Assembly (NCBI GenBank): GCA_023390335.1
Contig: JAEWCZ010000054.1
Location: 1-53,346, forward strand
Source of the DNA: Bacillota bacterium
GTDB taxonomy: Bacteria > Bacillota > Clostridia > Acetivibrionales > DSM-1351
Direction: 5' to 3'
DNA: 53,346 bases
Below, piece by piece: positions 16,737 through 26,112 of this stretch; the stretch's first letter is position 1; each line of letters starts with the position of its first letter. Made by a program: the position numbers and the translations under genes. The notes under the pieces were generated by a model, which had not been told where the DNA came from, made no database searches, and saw only the letters and a program-made list of their open reading frames with translations.

Positions 16737-17300
16737 TTACTTGTTGTTTTTTTTACTGTAATCCTTGGAGAACTTAAAATAAATACTAATGTACATTGCC
16801 AAAGCAAACAAGGTACATAAAACCGCCAATCCTATAGCAACATAAATGGCAGTTGATGCATAGCCGCTATCACCTGCAACATTTTTCAGAATAATGGTTG
16901 ATAGTATTGCAAAATAAAATATTACGGTAGCTAGCTTTCCATACCAGTTGGCACCTATAACCGTTCTTCCTTTTTTATACACCATTATACCACCAATTAG
17001 CATTAAAGACTCCTTAATTAAAACAATAACCAAAACAACCAATGGTATAAATTTATGTAATACAAGAAAGACCAATGCTGTTATTTGCATGAGCTTATCA
17101 GCCAAAGGGTCAAAAACCTTGCCCCATTTTGTAACCAAATTATACTTTCTGGCAATATAGCCGTCAAGGACATCAGTAAACCCGCCGATAGCGAAAAGAA
17201 TAATGGCTGTAGTATATTTTTCACAATAAATAAAGTAACCTAGAAAAGGTACTATTATGAGTCTTAATAATGTTAATGTGTTAGGAATATATTTTCTCAC
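16737..17300 (-). CDS. pgsA: CDP-diacylglycerol--glycerol-3-phosphate 3-phosphatidyltransferase
   Basis: A 187-aa integral membrane enzyme making phosphatidylglycerophosphate, the committed step to phosphatidylglycerol and cardiolipin. The CDP-alcohol phosphotransferase motif D-G-x2-A-R-x8-G-x3-D-x3-D is complete (DGYIARKYNLVTKWGKVFD then PLADK). About five membrane helices follow the usual pattern, and length is normal. GTG at 17300 has AGGTGG 7 nt upstream; TTG at 17303 is an alternative. It is followed by its own terminator. Confidence 0.94.
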   Translation of the reverse strand: MRKYIPNTLTLLRLIIVPFLGYFIYCEKYTTAIILFAIGGFTDVLDGYIARKYNLVTKWGKVFDPLADKLMQITALVFLVLHKFIPLVVLVIVLIKESLMLIGGIMVYKKGRTVIGANWYGKLATVIFYFAILSTIILKNVAGDSGYASTAIYVAIGLAVLCTLFALAMYISIYFKFSKDYSKKNNK

Positions 17301-17404
17301 CAATACACCACCTGATTACCAATATTAGAGTAAATAGCACACCTAGTTTATCATAATGTGTCATTTAAATGCAATAACTTCTTATTTCTTCAACTTACGT
17401 GACT

Positions 17405-17830
17405 TTAGTCATTCCCTGCTGCTTTTTCAATAATTTCAAAAAGCCCGGGATAGTGTTTTTGCAGGTTTATAGGCTTTAAATCGTTGGTGGTCCAAACATG
17501 GCAAGTTTCACCTATTGTGATAGCGTTTCCCATATTATCTGACTTAAATACCTCGTACTGAAAATTTAGCCTGGTTTTAGTGTAAATTTTAATACTTGTC
17601 CTTACTATTATATTATCCTCATATGTAGATGAGTTGATATATTTACAATGCAGCTCCAACAGCGGTAGCATTATGCCCAATGATTCGATATGGGAATAAG
17701 AAATTCCGCTTTGTTTGATAAATTCTGTTCTTCCCACTTCAAACCATACAGGGTAATTTGAATGGTGAACAATTCCCATCCTGTCTGTTTCGGCATATCT
17801 GACTGTTATCGGTACATCTATATATAGCAT
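17405..17830 (-). CDS. Acyl-CoA thioesterase, YbgC/FadM hotdog family
   Basis: A 141-aa single hotdog domain of the 4-hydroxybenzoyl-CoA thioesterase type. The N-terminal signature YAETDRMGIVHHSNYPVWFE holds the catalytic Asp seen as YaeTDrMGIVyhsnY in this family, followed by GRTEFIKQSGI. The protein probably hydrolyses short- or medium-chain acyl-CoA (or acyl-ACP) in the cytoplasm. The ATG has AAGGAG 8 nt upstream. It is 100 bp after the DUF2007-like gene, with a hairpin in between, and about 100 bp before pgsA. Confidence 0.87.
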   Translation of the reverse strand: MLYIDVPITVRYAETDRMGIVHHSNYPVWFEVGRTEFIKQSGISYSHIESLGIMLPLLELHCKYINSSTYEDNIIVRTSIKIYTKTRLNFQYEVFKSDNMGNAITIGETCHVWTTNDLKPINLQKHYPGLFEIIEKAAGND

Positions 17831-17896
17831 ACGACATTCTCCTTAAAAAGTATGATAAATATATTACAAATAGTAATATATTTTGCGTATTAAGCA

Positions 17897-17929
17897 GTAG
17901 TAGCCCCGGGCAAAAGCTCGGAGCTACTA
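17897..17929 (-). terminator. Hairpin after the mtrB-DUF2007 pair
   Basis: Arms TAGTAGCCCCGGGC (17898-17911) and GCTCGGAGCTACTA (17916-17929) pair over 14 positions with two imperfect pairs and a 4-nt loop. It lies 13 bp past the stop of the 67-aa gene. The U-tract after it is weak (TGCTTAATA), so termination efficiency is uncertain. Confidence 0.55.
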
Positions 17930-17942
17930 TCATTCATTTTTA

Positions 17943-18146
17943 TTAATAACCCGTTTCAATGATTACGCTATGTGCTTCTTCAATCTCTGCTTCAGGAACG
18001 AGAACTTCATAGTAATTGTCATTATTTTCATGATTTTTACTTATAGGCCTCAGTTTCACAAGAATACCTTCATTGGACAAAAGCTCCTGAAGTTGATTAG
18101 CAACATCTTTGCTTTGGGCCATATATACCACTGTCCACATTATCAT
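17943..18146 (-). CDS. Small DUF2007-like protein downstream of mtrB
   Basis: A 67-aa protein (MIMWTVVYMAQSKDVANQLQ...) with a beta-alpha-beta layout and a C-terminal VPEAEIEEAHSVI, resembling DUF2007 'putative signal-transducing' domains that look like small ACT/PII-type folds. No catalytic residues are evident. The ATG at 18146 lies behind AAAGGTAG; ATG 18140 is an alternative. It begins 20 bp after the mtrB stop in the same direction, so the two are likely co-transcribed. A role in TRAP control is possible but unproven. Confidence 0.65.
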   Translation of the reverse strand: MIMWTVVYMAQSKDVANQLQELLSNEGILVKLRPISKNHENNDNYYEVLVPEAEIEEAHSVIIETGY

Positions 18147-18166
18147 CTACACTACCTTTCAAATTG

Positions 18167-18400
18167 TTATTCACCGCTTTGAATAGTACCATATCTGCAA
18201 TAAACAGTGGCCTTGCCTCTAATTTTTATCGCAGAAGTATTCTCTGTAAATTGCGCCAAAAGAACTTCGCCCTTATCCAATTTCTCGGTATGATGAAATT
18301 TTGTATCCCTTCCACGCGTTAACCCGATAATTGTGACCCCGTTTTCCCCAGCCTTAATTGCAACGTACTCACCAGATAACTTATCCTCTAGGTTGTCCAT
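18167..18400 (-). CDS. mtrB: Trp RNA-binding attenuation protein (TRAP)
   Basis: A 77-aa protein very like B. subtilis MtrB: the segment GLTRGRDTKFHHTEKLDKGE is almost identical to the family, and AQFTENTSAIKIRGKA carries the KxR pair (B. subtilis Lys56/Arg58), with Lys37 of KLDKGE also kept. TRAP forms an 11-mer ring that binds tryptophan and then (G/U)AG repeats in trp leader RNAs, causing termination or blocking translation. The ATG at 18400 follows GAGGTGG; the in-frame GTG at 18418 overlaps that site and is less likely. Here it sits between dnaE and a DUF2007-like gene, not next to folE (mtrA) as in Bacillus. Confidence 0.93.
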   Translation of the reverse strand: MDNLEDKLSGEYVAIKAGENGVTIIGLTRGRDTKFHHTEKLDKGEVLLAQFTENTSAIKIRGKATVYCRYGTIQSGE

Positions 18401-18467
18401 ATATAACCACCTCGACACTTATATTATATTATTTTGTGCAAAAAATCAATATTTGGCTACTTATTAG

Positions 18468-21400
18468 TTATTTTAATACTACATTTTCTTCTCCCAGCCT
18501 GTTTACTAATTCTTCCATTATTACATTATTGACATCTATCCAGTATTGCCTGTCAAGTTTTTTAAAAATATTTTGATTTTTTTTTGCAACGTATGTTGGA
18601 GTAGCACCAGAAAAATATCTTAGAAGTGCTCTCAAAGCTGTGCCATCCTCCTTTGGAAGCGTATCTGGCAAAGTTAAATACAATCCCTTCTCCTGAAGAC
18701 CTTTTATAGGCAAAACCTCTTCCGCAATTATTTTAGGCTGTTCGTCCTCCCTCACACTTAGCCTGCCATTTATAATGATTATACTTTCCTGCTGTAGAAG
18801 CTGGGAGAATTTCTCATAAACAGTGGGAAAAATTATAATTTCCATGGCCCCGAACAGATCTTCAAGGCCTATAAAAGCCATAAGATTGTTATTTTTTGTG
18901 GCCTTGGTCTTCTTTGATACAACTATCCCGCCTACAGTAACCCTCATGGAATCCTGAAGTTTTTTACTGCTTATCTCCATTTCACTTGAATTTTCGTCTG
19001 AATCAACATACATTTCACTGCTGTAAAGGTTTACATTCCTTTCCAATATGTTCTGATATTCGCTTAGCGGATGGCCCGATACGTATAATCCTAGCATTTC
19101 CTTTTCCATTGAAAGAAGTGCATTTGCCGGGTATTCCTTTATGTCAGGAAAATCCTCCTGCAAAAGCTCCTGGGGCTCGCTCATCATATCAAATATTGAT
19201 AGCTGTCCGTCCATATTCTTCTTACGGTTCTGTGAAATCCCGTCCAAAAGCCTTTCATATACTGCCATTAGTTTTGATCTGAATACTTTTAGCGAATCAA
19301 ATGCTCCACTTTTTATAAGGCTTTCAACACACCTCTTGTTAATATCACGCCCCTCTATTCTCTGACAGAAATCCAGAAAAGACTTAAATTCTCCATTCTG
19401 TTGTCTTTCTGTAATAACAGATTGTATTGCATTTGCTCCTACATTCTTAATTGCAGCTAAACCGAAACGAATATTTTTATTAACAACTGTGAATTTAACG
19501 TTACTTTCATTTATATCCGGGGGAAGCACCTTTATGTTGAGAGTTTTACACTCATTAGCGTAAAGGGATACTTTGTCACTGCTGCCAAGAAAACTGTTTA
19601 TGGATGCTGCCATAAATTCTACGGGATAATAGTACTTTAGCCATGCGGTTTGATATGCTACTACAGCATAGGCCGCGGCGTGGGACTTGTTAAATGCATA
19701 GCTTGCAAAGTCCATCATTTCATCAAATATTTTATTTGCTGTAATCTCATCTACGCCATTTTTTACCGCACCCTTTACAATCTCGTTACCTTCCTCATCG
19801 GTTATTCCGTATATAAAATTCTTTCGTTCTTGCTCCATTACGGATATCTTCTTTTTGGACATGGCACGTCTTACAAGGTCAGACCTGCCCAATGAGTAGC
19901 CTCCAAGCTCTCTTACTATCTGCATTACCTGTTCCTGATACACCATACAACCATACGTAACATCAAGTATATTTTCAAGCATTGGATGATGATATCTTAT
20001 TTGTTTAGGATTGTTCTTGTTCCTGATATATCTCGGGATTTGGTCCATTGGCCCTGGTCTGTAGAGAGATATACCCGCTATGACATCTTCCAGCGAGTCT
20101 GGCTGTAATTCCTTCATAAACTGAGTCATTCCCGCACTTTCCAGCTGAAAAACGCCTACAGTCCTACCTTCTCCAATCATTTTATAGACTTCCTTGTCAT
20201 CATAGTCTATCTTTTGGATGTCTATTTTTTTGCCATGACCTTTTTCTATCAGTTCTACTGCATCACGTATAACTGTAAGTGTCCTTAAGCCCAAAAAGTC
20301 CATTTTGAGAAGCCCTAACTCTTCAAGGGGTACTGCAGTTACCTGGGTGGTCACACTATTATCATTTACCTGTAGGGGTACATATTCTACTATAGGTTCT
20401 TTTGATATAACTACCCCGGCAGCATGTGTTGATGCATGTCTTGGAAGACCTTCGAGAGTTCGCGCCGTATCAATAAGTACCTGTGTTTCCTCGTCGGTAT
20501 CATATCTTTTCTTAAGTTCCTGATTCAGCTCCAATGCCTTATCTATATTCATACCTATTTGAAAGGGTATCATTTTTGCTATAGCATCAACTTCTCCGTA
20601 AGTAATATCCAATGCCCTTCCAACATCGCGTATAACTGCCCTTGCTGCCATTGTTCCAAAGGTTATAATCTGTGATACCCTGTCCTTGCCATACTTCCTA
20701 ATTACATAATCAATTACTTCTTGTCTGCGCTCATAGCAGAAGTCAATATCTATATCAGGCATGCTGATTCTCTCAGGATTCAAAAATCTCTCAAACAGAA
20801 GATTGTACTTGAGAGGGTCAATACTGGTTATTCCAAGAGCATAAGACACTATACTTCCTGCTGCTGAACCTCTCCCCGGCCCTACCATTATCCCATGGTC
20901 TCTAGCGTACCTAATAAAATCCCATACAATCAGAAAATAGTCTACATAGCCCATCTGCGAAATAACTGAAAGCTCAAATTCTAGCCTATGTATTATCTCT
21001 TCAGAACAATTCTCACCATACCTTGACTTTAGCCCTTTATAACACTGCTCTCTCAAATATTCATAAGGAGTATACCCTTCTTCAACCTCAAAACTGGGCA
21101 AATGAAGCTTTCCAAATTCCAACTCAACTTTGCACATTTCAGCAATTTTTACTGTATTTTCCAAAGCCTGTTTAACATTTTTGAAATTATCATACATTTC
21201 CTCTGGTGATTTTACATAAACTTCATCCGTATTAAACCGCATTCTGTTATCATCGTTAATTGTTTTTCCCGTTTGAATACATAAAAGTATCTCATGGGAT
21301 TTGGCATTCTCTTTAGTAAGATAGTGAGCATCATTTGTAGCAACCAAAGGTATTCCCAGTTCCCCTGACATCTTAATAAGCTGCTGGTTAACCAGGTTTT

Positions 21401-21947
21401 GTTCGTTAATCCCGTTGTGCTGAAGCTCAAGGTAAAAATTACCTTGTCCAAATATCCGGTGCAACTTATTAGCTAGCTCAACTGCTTTTTCGTAATCATT
21501 ATTAAGTATTGCAGACGGAATATCTCCCGACAAACATGCACTTAAGGCTATAATGCCTTCTGAGTACTTTTCCAAGGTTTCGTAGTCTATCCTAGGTTTG
21601 TAATAATACCCCTCGGTAAACCCCAGTGAGACTATTTTCATAAGGTTTTTGTACCCTATCTGATTTTTAGCAAGTAAAACAAGATGCCCGTAATCCGAGT
21701 CAATTCCCGGCTGCTTGTCCCTCATGGTTCTTTTTGCAGTATATACCTCGCAGCCAAGTATAGGCTTTATTCCGTTCTTTACCGCTTCCTTATAAAAATC
21801 TACAACCCCATACATTACTCCGTGGTCAGTTATAGCTACACTGTCCATGCCAAGTTCTTTAACTCTTTGTATAAGGTCTTTTATTCTATTCGCTCCATCA
21901 AGAAGACTATATTCAGTATGTACATGGAGATGTACAAAATTTCCCAT
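18468..21947 (-). CDS. dnaE: DNA polymerase III alpha subunit, DnaE type
   Basis: A 1159-aa C-family replicative polymerase. The N-terminal PHP domain starts FVHLHVHTEYSLLDG; the palm carries the catalytic aspartates in PDIDIDFCYERR; GRGSAAGSIVSYALGI and the finger motifs follow; then helix-hairpin-helix and a C-terminal OB-fold region. Length fits DnaE1-like proteins. Gram-positive bacteria usually also have PolC; DnaE then extends primers, mainly on the lagging strand. The ATG follows GGGGAGAATAGA. A likely promoter with an extended -10 is at 22003-22008, and mtrB begins 67 bp downstream. Confidence 0.96.
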   Translation of the reverse strand: MGNFVHLHVHTEYSLLDGANRIKDLIQRVKELGMDSVAITDHGVMYGVVDFYKEAVKNGIKPILGCEVYTAKRTMRDKQPGIDSDYGHLVLLAKNQIGYKNLMKIVSLGFTEGYYYKPRIDYETLEKYSEGIIALSACLSGDIPSAILNNDYEKAVELANKLHRIFGQGNFYLELQHNGINEQNLVNQQLIKMSGELGIPLVATNDAHYLTKENAKSHEILLCIQTGKTINDDNRMRFNTDEVYVKSPEEMYDNFKNVKQALENTVKIAEMCKVELEFGKLHLPSFEVEEGYTPYEYLREQCYKGLKSRYGENCSEEIIHRLEFELSVISQMGYVDYFLIVWDFIRYARDHGIMVGPGRGSAAGSIVSYALGITSIDPLKYNLLFERFLNPERISMPDIDIDFCYERRQEVIDYVIRKYGKDRVSQIITFGTMAARAVIRDVGRALDITYGEVDAIAKMIPFQIGMNIDKALELNQELKKRYDTDEETQVLIDTARTLEGLPRHASTHAAGVVISKEPIVEYVPLQVNDNSVTTQVTAVPLEELGLLKMDFLGLRTLTVIRDAVELIEKGHGKKIDIQKIDYDDKEVYKMIGEGRTVGVFQLESAGMTQFMKELQPDSLEDVIAGISLYRPGPMDQIPRYIRNKNNPKQIRYHHPMLENILDVTYGCMVYQEQVMQIVRELGGYSLGRSDLVRRAMSKKKISVMEQERKNFIYGITDEEGNEIVKGAVKNGVDEITANKIFDEMMDFASYAFNKSHAAAYAVVAYQTAWLKYYYPVEFMAASINSFLGSSDKVSLYANECKTLNIKVLPPDINESNVKFTVVNKNIRFGLAAIKNVGANAIQSVITERQQNGEFKSFLDFCQRIEGRDINKRCVESLIKSGAFDSLKVFRSKLMAVYERLLDGISQNRKKNMDGQLSIFDMMSEPQELLQEDFPDIKEYPANALLSMEKEMLGLYVSGHPLSEYQNILERNVNLYSSEMYVDSDENSSEMEISSKKLQDSMRVTVGGIVVSKKTKATKNNNLMAFIGLEDLFGAMEIIIFPTVYEKFSQLLQQESIIIINGRLSVREDEQPKIIAEEVLPIKGLQEKGLYLTLPDTLPKEDGTALRALLRYFSGATPTYVAKKNQNIFKKLDRQYWIDVNNVIMEELVNRLGEENVVLK

Positions 21948-22002
21948 TCTATTCTCCCCAAACTATATATAAAAACATTTTGTATTTAAACTTTACATAT
22001 TA

Positions 22003-22011
22003 ATTATACCA
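22003..22011 (-). promoter_or_regulatory. Extended -10 promoter candidate for dnaE
   Basis: The minus strand reads TGGTATAAT, an extended -10 (TGnTATAAT), 56 bp before the dnaE start. No good -35 hexamer is seen 17 bp upstream, which is tolerable for extended -10 promoters. Confidence 0.5.
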
Positions 22012-22154
22012 CAATACATAAAACAATTTTTTATGTTTTAATCAGTCGCAATATGTCTGATTATCTCTCGAACAGCCTGAAAAACGTGGGTTTCGGGAAA
22101 TATAGCGACCTAATCGGCTTTTAGTGATACAATGTATCTGCGAGGTGGTAATAA

Positions 22155-22763
22155 GTGGAATATACTGAAGACAAAATTAATTCATTTACAGGCATACTCA
22201 AAAAAGCAGGGCTATTGTCAGTTGATTTAGTTTACAGGATAAACTATAAACTTTTGTTTGGATCAAATCTTTACTATAGACATAGAATTTCATCCTTCAG
22301 GTCCTGTGCTTTTTGCCGCAATCTGCACTACAGCAAGGCTATAAGAAAATACGTTTGTTCTAATAAGGAATATGAAGCCTGCAGTTCCCTTGTTCCCTGT
22401 ATTATTCCGGATTCATATTCAAAGTTGGTTAAAACATATAGTGAAGAGACCTTTCAAGTACCTTGGCTTTTTAAAAATCCGTGCCTCAATTTTGACGTAT
22501 TGGAACCAAAACGTTACTTTAGAAATTTCCTTTCTCTAAATATGTCAAGCAGTTTAATTAAACTGGAAACTCTGGAAGGCATACTAACAGGCAAGTGCTA
22601 TGGAGAAATTCCATGTCATATATGCGCCTTGGTAAATAAAAATGCTTATACTGATTGCAGATACACCTCCCGGGCTAAAGAAACCGGCAGATGCAGTATT
22701 ATTTATGATAATCTCAAGGAGTACTACACAAAGCACAGTACTTCTATGACCCATGTTTCCTGA
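22155..22763 (+). CDS. Cysteine-rich protein of unknown function
   Basis: I do not recognise this family. The 202-aa soluble protein has 11 cysteines in two clusters: CAFC...C...C...C (about residues 51-75) and C-x5-C-x2-C...C...C near 154-184 (GKCYGEIPCHIC). The spacing suggests metal or Fe-S binding, but no known motif is matched. Start is GTG at 22155 with GAGGTGG 6 nt upstream. It is the only plus-strand gene in this stretch, transcribed away from dnaE and convergent with secA, sharing a strong bidirectional terminator. Confidence 0.65.
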   Translation: MEYTEDKINSFTGILKKAGLLSVDLVYRINYKLLFGSNLYYRHRISSFRSCAFCRNLHYSKAIRKYVCSNKEYEACSSLVPCIIPDSYSKLVKTYSEETFQVPWLFKNPCLNFDVLEPKRYFRNFLSLNMSSSLIKLETLEGILTGKCYGEIPCHICALVNKNAYTDCRYTSRAKETGRCSIIYDNLKEYYTKHSTSMTHVS

Positions 22764-22804
22764 CCTCTTAATTTACATTTTACGCCTAACCCCTATTAGT
22801 GCTT

Positions 22805-22851
22805 AAAATAAAATAACTCAACTTCTAAAAGAAGTTGAGTTATTTTATTTT
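22805..22851. terminator. Bidirectional terminator, 22-bp perfect stem
   Basis: Arms 22805-22826 and 22830-22851 are exact inverted complements with a 3-nt AAA loop. The outer parts are A/T runs, giving a U-tract on both strands. It lies between the convergent Cys-rich gene and secA. Confidence 0.9.
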
Positions 22852-22873
22852 ATATTTGTATAATTAGCGTTTA

Positions 22874-25612
22874 TTATTCACCTGCGCCACAGCAGAATTT
22901 GTATTTCTTTCCGCTTCCGCAAGGACACATATCATTTCTTCCAACTCTTCCTTTATTTACAACAGGTTTTTTAGGTTCATCACCATGACTTGCTGTAACA
23001 GGTTCTGCAACCTTTTCACGTTGAGGAGCGTGTTCTCTGTCAATTCTAGCTCTAACCAGAAGTCTGATGGAATCCTCCTGAATACTCTTAATCATTTCTT
23101 CAAACATCTGGAATCCTTCAAACTTGTATTCAACAACAGGGTCTCTCTGTCCGTATGCTCTCAAACCTATACCTGATCTCAACTGATCCATTGCATCTAT
23201 GTGATCCATCCACTTTTCATCAACAACCCTGAGGAGTACTACTCTTTCCAACTCTCTCATTAACTCCGGAGTATTTTCCATTTCCTTAAACTCATATATC
23301 TTCTGAACAATTTCCATGAGTCTTTCCTTAAGGTCTATCTTATCCATGGAGTTCTTTTCATCGTCAGTCAGAACCAAAGCACCCTGTGGAATGAATACAC
23401 TTTCAAGGTAAGCTATAATACTCGCCCAATCCCAGCTGTCAGAGTATTCGCTTTCGCTGCAGTAGTTTGCTATAACGCCATCTATAACGCTTTCAAACAT
23501 TTTTATAAAGTACTCTTTAAGGTTATCGCCATCAAGAACGGTCTTTCTCTGTGCATATATGATTTCTCTCTGTTTATTCATTACATCATCATACTGCAGA
23601 ACTCTCTTACGAACGTCAAAGTTTCTTCCTTCAACCTTCTTTTGAGCATTCTCAATTGCATTTGACAGCATTCTGTGTTCAATAGGCTGATCATCCTCAA
23701 GTCCAAGTGCATTAACTATATTGGTTAATCTCTCTGAGCCGAAAAGTCTCATCAAATCGTCTTCAAGTGAAATATAAAATCTTGATGAACCGGCATCTCC
23801 CTGACGTCCTGCACGTCCTCTCAACTGATTGTCTATACGTCTGGATTCATGCCTCTCAGTACCAATAATGTGTAATCCGCCTGCTTCAACAACCTTTTCT
23901 CTTTCAACATTTATAACAGCTTTAAATTTATCATTAAGCTTTCTGAATTGCTCTCTTGCCTCAAGAATAAGTTCATCAGTTGTTTCGTTATAGCTTGTTG
24001 ATGCATTTATCAGTTCATCATCATAGCCCAGCTTGCGCATTTCCTGCTTAGCCATATACTCAGCGTTACCACCAAGGACAATATCAGTACCTCTACCTGC
24101 CATATTAGTTGCAATGGTTACCGCTCCTAATTTACCTGCCTGAGCGATAATCTCTGCTTCCTTGTCATGGTATTTTGCATTCAATACTTGGTGAGGAATA
24201 CCTCTTCTTTTCAGCATAGTACTTAGGAATTCTGATTTTTCAATTGATATTGTACCAATCAGTGCCGGCTGACCTTTTTCATGACACTTTACTACATCTT
24301 CTATAACTGCGTTGAACTTACCAACCTCGTTCTTGTATACAACATCAGGATGATCTTTTCTTGCCATTTCCCTATTCGTAGGAATTATAATTACGTCCAA
24401 TTTATATATTGTATTAAATTCATCTTCCTCAGTCTGAGCTGTACCTGTCATACCTGCCAGTTTGGTGTACATTCTGAAGTAGTTCTGGAAGGTGATAGTT
24501 GCGAGTGTTTTACTTTCTCTTTCTACCTTTACCCCTTCTTTTGCTTCTATTGCCTGATGGAGACCGTCACTGTAACGTCTTCCATACATAAGTCTTCCTG
24601 TAAATTCATCTACTATGATAACCTCTCCGTCATTAACAACGTAGTCCTTGTCTCTTTTCATAAGACCATGTGCTTTCAATGCTTGATTCACATGGTGTGA
24701 AATTGTCATATTTTCAGGATCGGATAGATTCTCTATTCCAAAATATTGTTCAGCCTTTTTAATACCGTTTGATGTGATAACGGTTGTATGTGCTTTTTCA
24801 TCTACAATGTAATCTTCGTCGAATACTTCATCAGCATCAACCTTGTCATCCATTTGAGTAATAACTTTTGCTCTTAATGTTGAAGCAAAGGAATTTGCTC
24901 TTTTGTATAAATCAGTAGATTTGTCACCCATACCTGAAATAATAAGAGGTGTTCTTGCTTCATCTATAAGGATGGAGTCAACTTCATCCACGATTGCATA
25001 ATTCAAGTCTCTCTGAACCCTGTCCTCTTTGTAGATAACCATGTTATCTCTCAAATAGTCAAAACCCAATTCATTATTTGTACAATAAGTTATGTCACAG
25101 TTGTATGCAGCACGTCTATCCTCGTTCTCCATATCATGTACTATCAGACCTACAGTTAATCCCAGGAAGTTATAGATTTTTCCCATCCACTCACTGTCAC
25201 GCCTTGCCAGATAATCATTTACTGTAACTACATGAACTCCCTTTCCTGAAAGAGCATTTAGATATACAGGCAATGTTGCAACAAGGGTCTTACCTTCACC
25301 GGTTTTCATTTCGGATATTCTACCCTGATGCAGTACAAGACCGCCTATGAGCTGAACTCTGAAGTGTCTCATACCCAGAACTCTTTTAGAAGCCTCACGG
25401 ACAACTGCAAATGCTTCGGGTAAAATGTCATCCAGTGTCTCACCCTTTGCAAGACGTTCCTTAAACTCAGGTGTTTTTGCTTTTAGCTCTGTATCAGTTA
25501 ATTTTTGTATTTCAGGCTCACACGCTTCAACTTTATCAACAATCGGATATATTCTTTTTAATTCTCTGTCACTATATGACCCAATAATTTTTTCTATAAA
25601 ATTTTTAACCAT
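22874..25612 (-). CDS. secA: Preprotein translocase ATPase SecA
   Basis: A 912-aa SecA, the motor that pushes preproteins through SecYEG. Walker A is MKTGEGKTL, the DEAD box reads DEVDSILIDEAR, and the second nucleotide-binding fold includes GRAGRQGDAGSSRF. The C-terminus has the zinc/SecB-binding SEC-C motif CPCGSGKKYKFCCG. A frame extension of 24 nt exists, but the ATG at 25612 has GGAGG 8 nt upstream and begins MVKNFIEKIIG as in relatives. It is preceded by the yerC/135-aa pair in the same direction. Confidence 0.97.
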   Translation of the reverse strand: MVKNFIEKIIGSYSDRELKRIYPIVDKVEACEPEIQKLTDTELKAKTPEFKERLAKGETLDDILPEAFAVVREASKRVLGMRHFRVQLIGGLVLHQGRISEMKTGEGKTLVATLPVYLNALSGKGVHVVTVNDYLARRDSEWMGKIYNFLGLTVGLIVHDMENEDRRAAYNCDITYCTNNELGFDYLRDNMVIYKEDRVQRDLNYAIVDEVDSILIDEARTPLIISGMGDKSTDLYKRANSFASTLRAKVITQMDDKVDADEVFDEDYIVDEKAHTTVITSNGIKKAEQYFGIENLSDPENMTISHHVNQALKAHGLMKRDKDYVVNDGEVIIVDEFTGRLMYGRRYSDGLHQAIEAKEGVKVERESKTLATITFQNYFRMYTKLAGMTGTAQTEEDEFNTIYKLDVIIIPTNREMARKDHPDVVYKNEVGKFNAVIEDVVKCHEKGQPALIGTISIEKSEFLSTMLKRRGIPHQVLNAKYHDKEAEIIAQAGKLGAVTIATNMAGRGTDIVLGGNAEYMAKQEMRKLGYDDELINASTSYNETTDELILEAREQFRKLNDKFKAVINVEREKVVEAGGLHIIGTERHESRRIDNQLRGRAGRQGDAGSSRFYISLEDDLMRLFGSERLTNIVNALGLEDDQPIEHRMLSNAIENAQKKVEGRNFDVRKRVLQYDDVMNKQREIIYAQRKTVLDGDNLKEYFIKMFESVIDGVIANYCSESEYSDSWDWASIIAYLESVFIPQGALVLTDDEKNSMDKIDLKERLMEIVQKIYEFKEMENTPELMRELERVVLLRVVDEKWMDHIDAMDQLRSGIGLRAYGQRDPVVEYKFEGFQMFEEMIKSIQEDSIRLLVRARIDREHAPQREKVAEPVTASHGDEPKKPVVNKGRVGRNDMCPCGSGKKYKFCCGAGE

Positions 25613-25700
25613 AACATAATCCTCCATGACCCGCAACGGGAAAATTTTAAAAAACTGACCGCACGAAAATAACCCACTGATTATGGGATAATTTATATAA

Positions 25701-26108
25701 TTAGCAGCAAACAGGCGGTGAGGAATCAGATTGGCTGATTAAGGCCCTTTTAGAAAAAATAGCTTTATATATATTTGAATTAAAATAAACAAATACCAAA
25801 AGACTTAGAATGGTAATAGAAACAGACATCAGCAACGCAAGTTCCCCATGTCTATTATTATTTGGCATTTCCTTATTTAGTGCATCTGCAGAAATTGCCT
25901 TAAAAAATGAAAGAGGTGTTCCTTTTCTATTTAAAGAGTCCTCTTTTTGTGATTCCAAAACAGAAACAGCACTGCTGCTTTCCTGAATTATATCAAGATG
26001 TGTAAAATTTACCAAGTATAAGTCAAAAAAATCAGCAGCATTATAAACCCCATTTTCTGAGGCTAACGCTGATAATATGATTATACTTAAAAAAAGCTTT
26101 CTAAACAT
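25701..26108 (-). CDS. Small membrane-anchored protein, unknown, coupled to yerC
   Basis: I do not recognise it. The 135-aa product has a hydrophobic N-terminus like a signal sequence (FRKLFLSIIILSALA), a polar middle of about 70 residues, one clear membrane helix (about 90-110), and a short basic cytoplasmic tail ending PPVCC. The ATG lies 4 nt after the yerC TAA, with GATGGG upstream, so translation is probably coupled to yerC. It lies between yerC and secA on the same strand. No motif hints at function. Confidence 0.6.
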   Translation of the reverse strand: MFRKLFLSIIILSALASENGVYNAADFFDLYLVNFTHLDIIQESSSAVSVLESQKEDSLNRKGTPLSFFKAISADALNKEMPNNNRHGELALLMSVSITILSLLVFVYFNSNIYKAIFSKRALISQSDSSPPVCC

Positions 26109-26112
26109 TCAT

